DNA from: Georgenia muralis
GTDB lineage: Bacteria > Actinomycetota > Actinomycetes > Actinomycetales > Actinomycetaceae
NCBI RefSeq assembly: GCF_003814705.1
Contig: NZ_RKRA01000001.1
Span: 558,001-622,000, forward strand
Length of the DNA: 64,000 bases
Direction of reading: 5' to 3'
The notes below the pieces were generated by a model that searched no databases, was not told where the DNA came from, and was given only the letters and a program-made list of their open reading frames with translations. The position numbers were made by a program, and so were the translations under genes. This document shows positions 24,912-34,357 of this stretch, one piece after another. How positions within the stretch are numbered: the stretch's first letter is position 1; the number at the start of each line of letters is the position of its first letter.

Positions 24912-27900
24912 TCAGGGTTGGATGATGAACACCGGGTCGACCCAGTAGTTCGTGGTCGAGGTGTTGGTGGGGTACCCGGTGGCGTACAGGTAGACGCCAC
25001 CCTTGGCCTGTGCGGTCAGCGGTCCTCTGGTGTACGGGCTGGAGAGCCCTCCGCGGGTCACCGAGTACCGGCCCGAGGTGGTGTGGTAGGAGACCGCGTA
25101 GACCTGTCCTGCGGTGACGGGGACAGGCTCCGCGAAGCTCACCCGCTGCCAGCCGGACGCGCTCTCGTCCGCGGAGGCGGCGCTCGCCAGAAGTGTGCCG
25201 TCCGGGGACCAGAGCATGACCGTCTTCGTCCCGGTGTTCGCGAGACCCTTGTAGAACCGCACGCCGGTGACGTAACCGTCGACCCCGGTCGTGAACCGGA
25301 CGCCGACCTGGACAGCCGAGCGGTCGTTCCATGACTCGTTCGACGGCACGGCCGTGTCGGGCCACAGGGAGCACGGACAGTCGGCCGCGGAGAAGGCGGA
25401 GGTCGCGAAGCTCCAGGACCCGCCGCTCAGAGCCGTACCACCCATCGAGGCGACGACGGAGACAGTGGCGCTGGACGGCAGCGGCGACGCGGGAGCGAAC
25501 GTCACCGTCCGCGTGAGCGCGTCGTAGGTGGATGCTCCGGCGATCGGCCCCTCGGGGCCGGAGACGGCAAGGGTCGGTTCGGCGTATGGGGCCTTGGACA
25601 GGGTCGCCGTGATGGTGCTGTCGATGGAGACGCTGTCGGCACCGCCCGGAGGGTCGGTCGAGACCACGGTCGGCGCGGAGATCGCAGCAGGCGAGAAGAC
25701 GACGTCGACGAGGTAGTTGGCGCCGGAAGAGCTGATCTCGGTCGGGAAGCCGCCGCCGTAGCGGAACCGGCCGTTCGACGTCGACGGTGCGGTCAGCGGA
25801 CCGGCGACGTGGTCGGCTGCGAAGTAGCCCGTGGTCCGCGCGAACCCGCCCTCCGGCGCCAGGTAGGAGACGACGTAGTCGGTGTCGGCGGCAATCTCAA
25901 CCGGCTCCGCGAACGTGGCCGACTGCCAACCGGAGTCGGTCTCTCCCGTGAAGTCCACGGTCGCGAGACGGGTACCGCCGACCGTCCACAGGGAGCCCGT
26001 GTGGGTACCCGTGTTCAACGGCCCCTTGTAGAACCGTATGCCGGTGACGACGCCGGACTCGGACGAACTGAACGTGGTTCCGAGCTCGATCAGGTCCGGC
26101 TCGGGGACCGAGCTCGTCTCCGGCAAGAGGTTGCCGAAGAGTGTGCACGGGCACTCCACCGCGGCGGTCTGGAAGGACCAGGTCCCGTCCGTGACGGTCG
26201 TGCCACCGACCGTCACGGCGGCGGTCAGGGCGGCCGTGGCTGGCAGCTGACCCGAGGGTGTGAACGAGACCTGACGAGCGGTCGCGTCGTAGGAGCTCTG
26301 CCCGAGTACCGGGCCGGCGGGCCCCGTCACCGTGAGCTCGGGCGTGGTCGGCGGCGCCTTGGAGAGCGTCGCTGTGATCACCTTGTCCAGCGCGACCGCT
26401 TCGGCGCCATCAGCCGGATCCTTGGCCGTGACCGTGAGCGGGGCGGGCTCCCCGGGCGTGAACACGACGTCGACGAAGTAGTTCGCGCCGCCGTACGTGG
26501 ACGTCGGGAAGCCGCCACCGTACCGGTACCACCCGTTCTCCGGTCCGGCCGTGAGCGGCCCGACGGTGTAGGGACCGCCGGAGAAGAAACCCGTCGTGGC
26601 CGAGTAGCCGCCGCCGGGGGCGAAGTACGAGGCCATGTACGTGGTGCCCGGTGCGACCTCGACGGGCTCGGAGAAGTGGGCGGTCTGCCAGCCGCCGGTC
26701 GTCCCTGCGCTGAACTGCACGGTGGCGAGCTGCTGACCCGTGTCGCTCCAGAGTGTGCCGGTGTGGGTGCCGGAGTTCTGCGGACCCTTGTAGAACCGGA
26801 TGCCCGTGACGAAGCCGGCGGTGGACGGCGTGAAGGTGACCCCCAGCTCCAGTGATCCGGTGTCCGCCACCGACGCCGTGGCGGGCACGTCCCCCGAGAA
26901 GAGCGTGCACGGGCAACCGGTCTCATCGGCCGTCTCGAAGGACCACGACTCCGGCTGCTCGCCGGTGGCGGTGGCCTCGGCGGTGTACGGCGCTGCCAGG
27001 GCGAGGGGAGCGTCCGGGGCCAGGACGAGGGTCTTGCCGTCAGCCGCGACGGTCACCTCTCCGGTCACCGCACCGTCCGGGCCCGTCAGCGTGAGCGTGC
27101 TACCGGTTGGGACGGCGCCGGAGAACGTGGCGGTCACGGTCGTGGCGGTGTCCACACCGATAGCGCCCGGCCTGGGCTGCTGGCTCACCACTGTCAAGGG
27201 CTGCGGGTCGGGCTCGAGGACGACATCGACGAGGTACGTGGTCGAGGACCCGGCGCCCGGGAACCCGTCGGCGTAGGTGTACGCGCCGCCGTTCGGCGAG
27301 ACCCGCAGCGGTCCGCGCTGAACCCAGTCGGTGTAGGCGGCTGGTGTGTAGGAGTACCGGCCCACGGTGGTGCGGTACGAGGCCACGTACCGCACGTCTT
27401 TCTCGATGGCGACCGGCGCGTCGAACGTCAGGGTCTGCCAGCCCTGGGTCGTCTCCGCGGTGAAGGTTCCCTGCGCCAGGATCGTGCCGGTCTCGGTCCA
27501 CAGGGTGCCGACGTGGGTTCCGATGTTCCCGGGGCCCTTGTAGAACCGGACCGCGGTGACCTTGCCGGACTGCGAGCTGGTGAAAGTGACGCCGAGGGTG
27601 ACGGCGTCGGTGTCGGCCGCCTCCAGGACCTCGGGCGTGCTGACGTCGCCGAACAGCGAGCAGGGGCACTGGCCCTCGGTCGCGTTCGGCGCCGCGGTGG
27701 TGAAGGTCCACGAGGTCGCGCCCTCGATACCCACACCCCGCGGGTCCGTCGCGCTCACCTCGGCGGTGTAGTCGGTGGTCGTAGCGAGGGGCTGGTCCGG
27801 GGTGAACGCGGCGGTGCGGGTGGTGGAGTCGTAGGTGGTGGTGCCGGTGACAGGGGTCCCGTCGGCGGCGTGCAGCGTCATGGCGACGCTCGTGGTGTCC

Positions 27901-30380
27901 ACCGGCTTCGACATCACCGCGGACACAGCTGTGCCCCAGGGCACGCTGCTCGAGCCGGGCAGGGGTGACTGGGAGCCGATGGCGAGCGGGGTGTCGTCGA
28001 CGGTGTTGAAGACCACGTCGACGTAGTAGTGGCTCGAGTTGTAGCTGGAGCTCGGGAACTGACCCGGTGCCGCGTAGACACCCGAGCTCGACGAGCCGAA
28101 CCCACCGGGAACGGTGAGCGGGCGGGCATCGACGCCGAAGCTCCAGAACGCGTCGGACTTCGCGGCGTACCGGCCGTTGGGTGCCGTGTAGGACACGACG
28201 TAGGTCGTGCCGGCCGAGAGCGCGACCGGTGTGGTGAACAGTGCCGTCTGCCAGCCGGATGCGCTCTCATCGGTGAACTGCACCGACCCCAGCCGCTGAC
28301 CCGTGCTAGTCCAGACCGACCCCGTGTGCGTGCCGGTGTTGCCCGTGCCCTTGTAGAAGCGCACGCCCGTCGCGAAGCCGTCGACCGTCGGGCTGAACGT
28401 CAGGCCGAGCTCGAGGCCGGCACCGTCGTTGACCTCAGGCTGCGCCGGCACCTCGGCGCCGAACACGCTGCACGGGCAGGAGACGCTGACGTCGACCCGT
28501 GCCGCATCGCCGATGTTGGCGCTGTCGTCCACGGCGCGGACCAGCAGCGGGGTGGATGCGAGGCCGTGCTGCACGTAGGTGTAGGTCCATTGCTCCGTTC
28601 CGGTCGCCGGGTGCCAGCTGGTGCCTCCGTCGGTGGACACCTCGACTCCCGCGACGCGCCCGCCGCCGGTGTCGGCGGCGGTTCCGGTGGCGGTCACAGA
28701 GGTGCCGTTGGCGATGGACTGCCCGGCCGTCGGCGTCGTGACCGAGACCGACGGACCAGTCGTGTCGGTGGTCTTCGTGGCGGCGACGAGACCACTCTGA
28801 AGCGTGGCCGGCTGGACACCCATGTCCGCAAACAGGTTCACCGTCGCCTGCTGCATGCGCGGGTCGGGGGCGGCGCCGTCACCGTCATGCTCCTGGTCCA
28901 GTCCCCAGGACCACTGGATGCTGCCGGTGGAGAAGACGAGGGCTCCGCTGGGCGCGCGGTACAACGTGGTGTGATGCGTGGTGGTGCCCTCGGCGACAAC
29001 GCGACCGAAGTCCTGCAGGTACTGCGGTACCTCGCCCGTCGTCGTCGAGAGCCGGATGAGCCCCTCGGGCCGGAAGCCGTTGTCGAGGTCCTCGTTCGAC
29101 TCGTACCCAACGGTGTGGGGCGCCAGCTCGGCCGTGCCACCCGCCGGAAGGGAGGACAGGGAGGTGTTGCGCCACAGCCGGTACTTGCCCTCCTCGGCCG
29201 AGACTCTGACGGGCAGGTCCGAGTAGTTCACCATGTAGGCGGTTCCGGTGACGCCGTTCTCGGGGAGCCCGCCCCCGTTCTGCGTCGAAGCGAACCGCGG
29301 GTCCCGCCACGTGCCGGTCCACTCGGGCGAAGGGTCGATCTTCGTGTCGGCCCAGGTCTCCTTGTACGACACCATCGTGCGGTAGGCGGTCGGCTCGCCC
29401 GCGACTGAGTCCTCCCACCGGATGCGCCAGTAGCCCTCGTTGCCGGTGAAGAATCCGAGGCTGACTCCGGCGTCGCGGGCGGCCTCGATGTTGGCGCGCT
29501 GACGTCCGGACCAGTACTCGTCGTGGCCGACCGAGAGGAACGCATCGTGCGTCTTGAGCAGCTCCCCCCGGCGGTCGGTGTCGACGTCGGTGCTGTAGCT
29601 GACGTCGTAGCCGTTGCGCTCGAGGAACCGCACCATGGCGTACTCGGAGGCGAAGTAGAAGTCCCGTCCCGAGGCGTGTGCGCGGGTGTTGAAGGGCCTG
29701 TTGTAGCTCAGCTTGTACGCCCGTCCGTTGACGGCACCCTCGTAGAAGCTCGAGCCGCCGTAGGAGTTGTACGCGTGCCATGTCGTGTCCGACGTCTGGA
29801 ACAGCACGTCGGAGGCGCCGGTGTCGTCGCGGACGACGAACGTGATGTGGCTCGACTCGTTGGTGTCCGCCCGGTGCAGGCGCGCGATGTAGACCCCCGA
29901 GACCGCGCTGGTCGGGACGTCCCAGGAGGCGGAGACGGCCCAGTTCCCACAGTCGTACAGCTCGGTGGTGAGATCCGAGACGCACTCCGGCTGGCTCTGA
30001 GGCAGGGACGCGGCCGGGGCCACGGTCGCGATCTCTCGGGCGCCGAGCCCGCCGTACCAGCCGGTGCGGTAGATCGTCACCGTGTACGCCTGGGCGTCGG
30101 TGTCGATCTTGAAGTCGACCCGCTGGCCCTTGTTGACGCTGATGTCCGTGGCGAAGCCCTGGATACCTTCGTCGCCCGCGTTCCGGATGTCCCACTCCGC
30201 GGGGTCGGTCCCGGGCTTGGAGTTCTCGCAGGTGATCTCGTTCCCGGCGGGTCCGCACGGGTCCGCCGAGGCGGGCGTGGCGGCCACCGCGATCACGACC
30301 GGGGACAGCATCGCCGCCCCCAGGAGGGCACCCGCCACCCGTCGCCGTGCTGTCCGGAGGACGGCTGCCGGTGCTCTCAT
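24912..30380 (-). CDS. Giant secreted protein: DMFA-like domain plus five DUF4082 modules (1822 aa)
   Basis: Residues 1 to about 39 are a signal peptide (VAGALLGAAMLSPVVIAVAA ... ASADP). Residues about 40-525 match the C-terminal domain of the N,N-dimethylformamidase large subunit and its relatives (NKGQRVDFKIDTDAQAYTV, YRTGWYGGLGAREIA, SVGHDEYWSGRQRANIEAAR, FFTGNEGYWRIRWED). An Ig-like domain covers about 540-630. Then come five DUF4082 modules starting near residues 634, 904, 1154, 1410 and 1667. Each opens with a CPC[ST] motif and contains TGVRFYKG-like, GWQ and YWVDVVF-like cores. Four Big_5-type Ig domains (..PSSATVSVVASMGG.., WSF) separate them. No LPXTG signal or C-terminal membrane helix is seen, so it should be released or held non-covalently. 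GAGGAGG precedes the ATG. It heads the sugar-biosynthesis operon 21 bases before the next gene. A surface or extracellular carbohydrate-linked role is inferred, not shown. Confidence 0.9.
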   Translation of the reverse strand: MRAPAAVLRTARRRVAGALLGAAMLSPVVIAVAATPASADPCGPAGNEITCENSKPGTDPAEWDIRNAGDEGIQGFATDISVNKGQRVDFKIDTDAQAYTVTIYRTGWYGGLGAREIATVAPAASLPQSQPECVSDLTTELYDCGNWAVSASWDVPTSAVSGVYIARLHRADTNESSHITFVVRDDTGASDVLFQTSDTTWHAYNSYGGSSFYEGAVNGRAYKLSYNRPFNTRAHASGRDFYFASEYAMVRFLERNGYDVSYSTDVDTDRRGELLKTHDAFLSVGHDEYWSGRQRANIEAARDAGVSLGFFTGNEGYWRIRWEDSVAGEPTAYRTMVSYKETWADTKIDPSPEWTGTWRDPRFASTQNGGGLPENGVTGTAYMVNYSDLPVRVSAEEGKYRLWRNTSLSSLPAGGTAELAPHTVGYESNEDLDNGFRPEGLIRLSTTTGEVPQYLQDFGRVVAEGTTTHHTTLYRAPSGALVFSTGSIQWSWGLDQEHDGDGAAPDPRMQQATVNLFADMGVQPATLQSGLVAATKTTDTTGPSVSVTTPTAGQSIANGTSVTATGTAADTGGGRVAGVEVSTDGGTSWHPATGTEQWTYTYVQHGLASTPLLVRAVDDSANIGDAARVDVSVSCPCSVFGAEVPAQPEVNDGAGLELGLTFSPTVDGFATGVRFYKGTGNTGTHTGSVWTSTGQRLGSVQFTDESASGWQTALFTTPVALSAGTTYVVSYTAPNGRYAAKSDAFWSFGVDARPLTVPGGFGSSSSGVYAAPGQFPSSSYNSSHYYVDVVFNTVDDTPLAIGSQSPLPGSSSVPWGTAVSAVMSKPVDTTSVAMTLHAADGTPVTGTTTYDSTTRTAAFTPDQPLATTTDYTAEVSATDPRGVGIEGATSWTFTTAAPNATEGQCPCSLFGDVSTPEVLEAADTDAVTLGVTFTSSQSGKVTAVRFYKGPGNIGTHVGTLWTETGTILAQGTFTAETTQGWQTLTFDAPVAIEKDVRYVASYRTTVGRYSYTPAAYTDWVQRGPLRVSPNGGAYTYADGFPGAGSSTTYLVDVVLEPDPQPLTVVSQQPRPGAIGVDTATTVTATFSGAVPTGSTLTLTGPDGAVTGEVTVAADGKTLVLAPDAPLALAAPYTAEATATGEQPESWSFETADETGCPCTLFSGDVPATASVADTGSLELGVTFTPSTAGFVTGIRFYKGPQNSGTHTGTLWSDTGQQLATVQFSAGTTGGWQTAHFSEPVEVAPGTTYMASYFAPGGGYSATTGFFSGGPYTVGPLTAGPENGWYRYGGGFPTSTYGGANYFVDVVFTPGEPAPLTVTAKDPADGAEAVALDKVITATLSKAPPTTPELTVTGPAGPVLGQSSYDATARQVSFTPSGQLPATAALTAAVTVGGTTVTDGTWSFQTAAVECPCTLFGNLLPETSSVPEPDLIELGTTFSSSESGVVTGIRFYKGPLNTGTHTGSLWTVGGTRLATVDFTGETDSGWQSATFAEPVEIAADTDYVVSYLAPEGGFARTTGYFAADHVAGPLTAPSTSNGRFRYGGGFPTEISSSGANYLVDVVFSPAAISAPTVVSTDPPGGADSVSIDSTITATLSKAPYAEPTLAVSGPEGPIAGASTYDALTRTVTFAPASPLPSSATVSVVASMGGTALSGGSWSFATSAFSAADCPCSLWPDTAVPSNESWNDRSAVQVGVRFTTGVDGYVTGVRFYKGLANTGTKTVMLWSPDGTLLASAASADESASGWQRVSFAEPVPVTAGQVYAVSYHTTSGRYSVTRGGLSSPYTRGPLTAQAKGGVYLYATGYPTNTSTTNYWVDPVFIIQP

Positions 30381-30730
30381 CGCCCCCGCCTCCTCTCGGT
30401 CGCTCCGTCTCCGCGCATCGCAGACGACGCCGTCTGACCCACACGGGCCTCGTCGTTGAAGTCTCGTGGGGGGACGTGGTGAGTAGGGATGAGAGAGAGG
30501 ATGAATTCACCGTTCGCGCGGGTGAATCGTCCACGGGCGCCCCGGGTGATGTCGTGACCGGTGCAGGGTGACGCCGACCTCCCCCGCCAGGGACGGAAGG
30601 CCTACTTCTTCCCGATCTGAGCCTCACCCTCTCGGCTGGACGAGGGTGAGAGGCGTGCGGGGCCGACATGGCTCAACCCCCAGCCATAGGGGCTTGTTGG
30701 CCTACCGGCCGGCGAAGATCGTTCTTCACC
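30381..30730. promoter_or_regulatory. Divergent promoter region of the giant DUF4082 gene and the Alg13/14-like gene
   Basis: No gene is seen in these 350 bases. An inverted repeat lies at 30623-30631 (CTCACCCTC) and 30642-30650 (GAGGGTGAG), with a 10-base loop, about 80 bases before the ATG at 30731 and 240 bases from the giant gene's ATG. It could be an operator or a leader hairpin. The stretch 30485-30520 (GATGAGAGAGAGGATGAATT) is the most A-rich part of the neighbourhood and a plausible promoter core. No promoter hexamers can be fixed with confidence. Confidence 0.4.
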
Positions 30731-31783
30731 ATGACGACGGGACGCACGCTGCTGGTGGCCTCGACCGGTGGGCATCTCGAACAGCTCCACCGGCTCCGCA
30801 GCAGGTTCCGCCCCGTGCTCGGTGAGGTGGAGTGGGCGACCTTCGACGATCCTCAGGCTGAGTCGTTGCTGGCCGGAGAGGTCGTGCACACGGTGCCCTA
30901 CATCCCGCCGCGCGGGTACGCACAGGTGGCCCGCGCCGTCCCCACGGCGGTGAAGCTGCTCTCGGGCGGCAGGTTCGCACGCATGATCAGCACCGGCTCG
31001 GGGATCGCGCTCGCGTTCGTGCCGGTGGCCCGGTCCTTCGGGGTCGCGGCCCACTACGTCGAGAGCGCCGCCCGGGCCGAGGGTCCCAGCATGACCGGCC
31101 GCCTGGTCTCGCACGTGCCAGGCACACGCCTGTACGCGCAGTACCCCTCGTGGGCGGGCCGCTCGTGGCAGTACCGGGGCTCGCTCTTCGACGACTTCCG
31201 TCCGGCGCAGCGGGCGGTGACGTCGACGCAGGCCAAGCGCGTGGTGATCACCCTCGGCACGATGCGGGGGTACGGCTTCCGGCGGGCGGTCGAGCACCTG
31301 GTCAGGGTCGTGCCCCACGTACTGGCCGGAGACGCTCAGGTGTTGTGGCAGGTGGGCTGCACCGACGTCTCCGGCCTTCCCGTCGACCCACGCACGGAGG
31401 TGCCCTCCGCCGAGCTGCACCGGGCGATCGCCGAGGCCGACCTGGTGGTGGCCCACGCGGGCATCGGCTCGTGCCTGGCGGCTCTGGACGCCGGGCGCTG
31501 CCCGGTGATAGTCGCCCGGCAGCCGGAGCTGGGCGAGCACGTCGACGCCCATCAGCGCATGATCGCGGCCGAGCTGGACCGGCGCGGGCTTGCGGTGTGG
31601 CGGCGTCCGGAGGAGCTGACTGCAGCCGACCTGGTCACCGCCATGAGCCGTACCGTCGAGCGGCTGGACACCCCGGGGCCGTTCGCCCTGGCCGACACGT
31701 TGCGCGACGCCCGGACCACCGGGCATCACGGCGCCCACGTGGCGGACCACACGCCGCGTCGCCCCTTGCGCCGGGCCTCGTGA
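30731..31783 (+). CDS. Fused Alg14/Alg13-like glycosyltransferase (GT28 type)
   Basis: A 350-residue protein. The N-terminal half (LLVASTGGHLEQLHRLRSRF ... HTVPYIPPRGYAQVARAVP ... ISTGSGIALAFVPVARSFGV) matches Alg14/PssD/EpsE. The C-terminal half (VVITLGTMRGYGFRRAVEHL ... LVVAHAGIGSCLAALDAGRCPVIVARQPELGEHVDAHQ) matches Alg13/PssE, the GT28 C-terminal domain that binds UDP-sugar. In most loci these are two genes whose products form a complex; here they are fused. It probably adds the second sugar to an undecaprenyl-diphosphate-linked primer. The ATG at 30731 is chosen by homology; no strong Shine-Dalgarno is visible. It is divergent from the giant gene and isolated from the other transferases. 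Confidence 0.85.
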   Translation: MTTGRTLLVASTGGHLEQLHRLRSRFRPVLGEVEWATFDDPQAESLLAGEVVHTVPYIPPRGYAQVARAVPTAVKLLSGGRFARMISTGSGIALAFVPVARSFGVAAHYVESAARAEGPSMTGRLVSHVPGTRLYAQYPSWAGRSWQYRGSLFDDFRPAQRAVTSTQAKRVVITLGTMRGYGFRRAVEHLVRVVPHVLAGDAQVLWQVGCTDVSGLPVDPRTEVPSAELHRAIAEADLVVAHAGIGSCLAALDAGRCPVIVARQPELGEHVDAHQRMIAAELDRRGLAVWRRPEELTAADLVTAMSRTVERLDTPGPFALADTLRDARTTGHHGAHVADHTPRRPLRRAS

Positions 31784-31836
31784 CCGCCTCCGCGTCACCC
31801 CCTTTGCACCGGGCCTCGTGACCGGCCCGGAGCCGC

Positions 31837-32433
31837 TCAACGCGCGGCTGTGTGCAGCTGTTGCTGCGCCTTCTCCAGACCTAGGACGACGACGTTCTCG
31901 ATCACGTCCGCGGCCTCCTCCAGGGTGACACCGAGACCGGGCCGCTCGGCGACGGCGAAGTCGCGCAGCACGAAGTCGGCCGCCTCCATGCGGCCCGGCG
32001 GACGTCCGATGCCCACACGCAGCCGCACGTAGTCCTTCGCGCCCAGCGCCGAGGAGATCGACCGGAGGCCGTTGTGGCCGCCCTCGCCGCCGTCGCGCTT
32101 GAGCCGCAGCGTCTCCGCCGGCAGGTCGAGCTCGTCGTGGACCACGAGCAGCTGCTCAGGGCCGACGTCGTAGAAGCGGGCGAGCGCGGCGACCGAGGCC
32201 CCCGAGACGTTCATGTACGACGCCGGCTTGGCCAGGACCACGCGGGGTCCGGGAGCGCCGCCCGGCAGAGTTCCCAGGCGGCCGTCGAGGACCTGCGCCC
32301 TGGCCTTGTGCGTGGTGAACGTGCCGCCGATCCGGCTCGCGAGCACGTCGAGGACCATCTGCCCCACGTTGTGGCGGTTACCTGCGTACTGCGGCCCCGG
32401 GTTCCCCAGGCCGACGACGAGCCACGGACTCAT
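31837..32433 (-). CDS. pth: Peptidyl-tRNA hydrolase
   Basis: A 198-residue enzyme that releases tRNA from prematurely dropped peptidyl-tRNA in the cytosol. Motifs: [22 protein letters not shown] (with the catalytic His), [39 protein letters not shown] (catalytic Asp and tRNA-contacting residues) and [17 protein letters not shown]. The length is normal for the family. The ATG at 32433 has GGAGAG upstream. It follows rplY on the same strand, the order usual in actinobacteria, with a strong hairpin between them. Downstream, mfd would be expected next, but here the polysaccharide locus intervenes. Confidence 0.97.
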   Translation of the reverse strand: MSPWLVVGLGNPGPQYAGNRHNVGQMVLDVLASRIGGTFTTHKARAQVLDGRLGTLPGGAPGPRVVLAKPASYMNVSGASVAALARFYDVGPEQLLVVHDELDLPAETLRLKRDGGEGGHNGLRSISSALGAKDYVRLRVGIGRPPGRMEAADFVLRDFAVAERPGLGVTLEEAADVIENVVVLGLEKAQQQLHTAAR

Positions 32434-32546
32434 GCTCTCCCTCTCCTCCGGCGCCGTCACCCTCGTGGGGGTGCCGCCGCCCCATCCTCTCGTGGGACGC
32501 GCCCGCGTGCAGCATCCGCCGGGGACGCCCTCGCGGGGGAACGACG

Positions 32547-32574
32547 CGCGCCCAGGCCGGGGGGCCTGGGCGCG
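32547..32574 (-). terminator. Perfect 12-bp hairpin between rplY and pth
   Basis: CGCGCCCAGGCC (32547-32558) pairs perfectly with GGCCTGGGCGCG (32563-32574) around a GGGG loop, 29 bases after the rplY stop. There is no T tract. It is probably an intrinsic terminator or an attenuator separating rplY from pth. Confidence 0.6.
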
Positions 32575-32602
32575 GTGCCGTGCGGTGCGGTGCGGGGAAG
32601 CC

Positions 32603-33229
32603 TCAGGCCTCCTCGGACCCCTCACCGGCAGAGGCGGCCGGGGCAGCAGCGGTCTCGCCCTCGGCGGCCTCGGTCTCCTCCTCCTCGGCGCGCGGGGTGG
32701 AGATGAGGACGACGATCGTCTCGGGGTCGGCGTCGATCGTGGCGCCCTCGGGGCGCGGGATGTCGGCGATGCGGACCTGCGCGCCGTCCTCGAGGCCCTC
32801 GACCGAGATGACGATCTGCTCGGGGATGGACGTCGCCGGGACCGTGACGGTCAGCGTCTGCTGCTCGACCTGGTGGATGGTCCCGGGGGCCGACTCGCCC
32901 TCGACGTGGACCGGGATCTCGACGGTGACGCGCTCGCCCTTGCGGACGACCACGAAGTCGATGTGCTCGATGGTGCGGCGGACCGGGTCGCGCTGGATGT
33001 CCTTAGCGAGCGCGAGCTGCTCGCCACCCTCGATGTCGAGGTTGATGAGCGCGTTGGCGTGACCCTTGACCGCGAGGAAGGTCTCGTGGGAGGGCAGGGC
33101 GAGGTGCTGGGGGTCGGTGCCGTGCCCGTAGAGGACGGCGGGGATGAGGCCGCTGCGGCGGGCGCGCCGGGCGGCGCCCTTGCCGAACTCGGAACGGATG
33201 GTCGCAGAGAGCTTGATCTGGTCAGCCAC
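32603..33229 (-). CDS. rplY: 50S ribosomal protein L25/general stress protein Ctc
   Basis: A 208-residue CTC-type L25 that binds 5S rRNA in the large subunit. Residues 1 to about 95 are the L25 domain ([33 protein letters not shown] ... [20 protein letters not shown]). Residues about 100-185 form the C-terminal beta domain ([34 protein letters not shown]). An acidic Ala/Glu tail ends the protein. The GTG at 33229 has GAGGAG upstream and matches the family start. It is placed between prs and pth as in other actinobacteria, although two accessory genes now lie between it and prs. Confidence 0.96.
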   Translation of the reverse strand: MADQIKLSATIRSEFGKGAARRARRSGLIPAVLYGHGTDPQHLALPSHETFLAVKGHANALINLDIEGGEQLALAKDIQRDPVRRTIEHIDFVVVRKGERVTVEIPVHVEGESAPGTIHQVEQQTLTVTVPATSIPEQIVISVEGLEDGAQVRIADIPRPEGATIDADPETIVVLISTPRAEEEETEAAEGETAAAPAASAGEGSEEA

Positions 33230-33527
33230 GGGGGTCTCCTCGGGGGCGTTCGGGTTTCTCGATGGGCGGTGGGCCTCAGCGTGGGACGTCGTACGGACGG
33301 CGCAACGAGGCACCACCGCGTCGATCACGGAACCGGGGGCTCCGCAGGTGCGGTGCCCGGAGCCTGCTGGCCCGTCCGGCGTCCCTCGCCGAGGCAACCT
33401 GCACATCTTAGCCGCTCCCCGCGGGGTGGCGGTAACCGGGCGTTGTGGGGTCGACCGGGAGCGCCTCGGCGAGATCGCCGCCAGACTGTGGCAGTGGGCG
33501 GGCGCCGTCCCGCGTGAAGGAGCCTTG
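33230..33527. promoter_or_regulatory. Divergent promoter region of rplY and the dienelactone-hydrolase-like gene
   Basis: These 298 bases hold no gene. On the minus strand TAAGAT (33405-33410) is a possible -10 for rplY, which would leave a leader of about 170 bases. GGTAACCGGGCGTT at 33431-33444 slightly resembles the GTAACCG half-site of the 18-bp box elsewhere, but lacks the second half. Confidence 0.3.
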
Positions 33528-34229
33528 ATGACCGACCAGCCGACGAGCGTGACGATCCCCACAGACGACGGCGACATGCCTGTTCACCTCTGGCTCCCGC
33601 CGTCGGGCACCGGTCCCGGACTCGTGGTGCTGCAGGAGATCTTCGGCGTGAGCCGCTACGTCCGGTCGCGCTCGGCCGACCTTGCCGCGCTGGGGTACGT
33701 CGTGATCGCGCCGGAGATCTACTGGCGGCTCGACGACGCCGGGTTCGACGAGTCGGGTGAGGACTTCCTCGAGCGCGCGATGGGTCTCGTCGCCCGGCTC
33801 GACCGGCCGCGTGCCGTCGCCGACGCCGTCGCTGCGCTCGGGGCGCTGCGCGGCCGGGCCGAGGTCACCGGCGGCGCCGGCGTCCTGGGGTTCTGCTTCG
33901 GCGGGGGCCTGGCGTTCGAGGTCGCCGCCCGCGCGGACCCGGACGTCCTCGTCGCCTACTACGGCTCCGCCCTGCCGCAGCTGCTCGACCTCGCACCGGC
34001 CGTGCGCGCGCCGAGCCTGCACCACTTCGGCACGGAGGACGCCTACATCCCGATGGCGACCGTCGAACGGATCCGCGAGGCCGTCGCGGGTCCCGGGGTC
34101 GAGCTCCGGCTGCACGAGGGCGCCGGTCACGCCTTCGACAACCCGCACCCGATGTTCCACCACGCCCGCGCGAGCGCCGAGGCGTGGGCCCAGACGACCG
34201 ACTTCCTCGCCCGCCGCATGCCCGTGTAA
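33528..34229 (+). CDS. Dienelactone hydrolase family protein
   Basis: A 233-residue alpha/beta hydrolase with the Cys-Asp-His triad of the dienelactone hydrolase family. Nucleophile motif: GFCFGGGLAFEVA. The Asp lies in FGTEDAYIP and the His in HEGAGHAFDNP. LVVLQEIFGVSRYVRS is the family's N-terminal strand-loop with the conserved Glu. It hydrolyses lactone or ester bonds, but the physiological substrate is open because most members are not part of chlorocatechol breakdown. GAAGGAG precedes the ATG. It is divergent from rplY and convergent with the gene at 34358, with no catabolic neighbours. Confidence 0.9.
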   Translation: MTDQPTSVTIPTDDGDMPVHLWLPPSGTGPGLVVLQEIFGVSRYVRSRSADLAALGYVVIAPEIYWRLDDAGFDESGEDFLERAMGLVARLDRPRAVADAVAALGALRGRAEVTGGAGVLGFCFGGGLAFEVAARADPDVLVAYYGSALPQLLDLAPAVRAPSLHHFGTEDAYIPMATVERIREAVAGPGVELRLHEGAGHAFDNPHPMFHHARASAEAWAQTTDFLARRMPV

Positions 34230-34260
34230 GGGCCACCACCTCATCGGCCACCGCGTGCAG

Positions 34261-34275
34261 CCCCCCCGGGGGGGG
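34261..34275. other. C7G8 palindromic run between convergent genes
   Basis: Seven C followed by eight G lie between two convergent stop codons (34229 and 34358). It may act as a bidirectional transcription stop, or simply be a slippage-prone tract. Confidence 0.3.
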
Positions 34276-34357
34276 TACCCACCGAGGCGGCCAGGGCCCA
34301 CCGCACGAGGGCCGTCCACCTCTGGCCACCGCGTGCCGGCGGCCGACGGCGGCGGTC

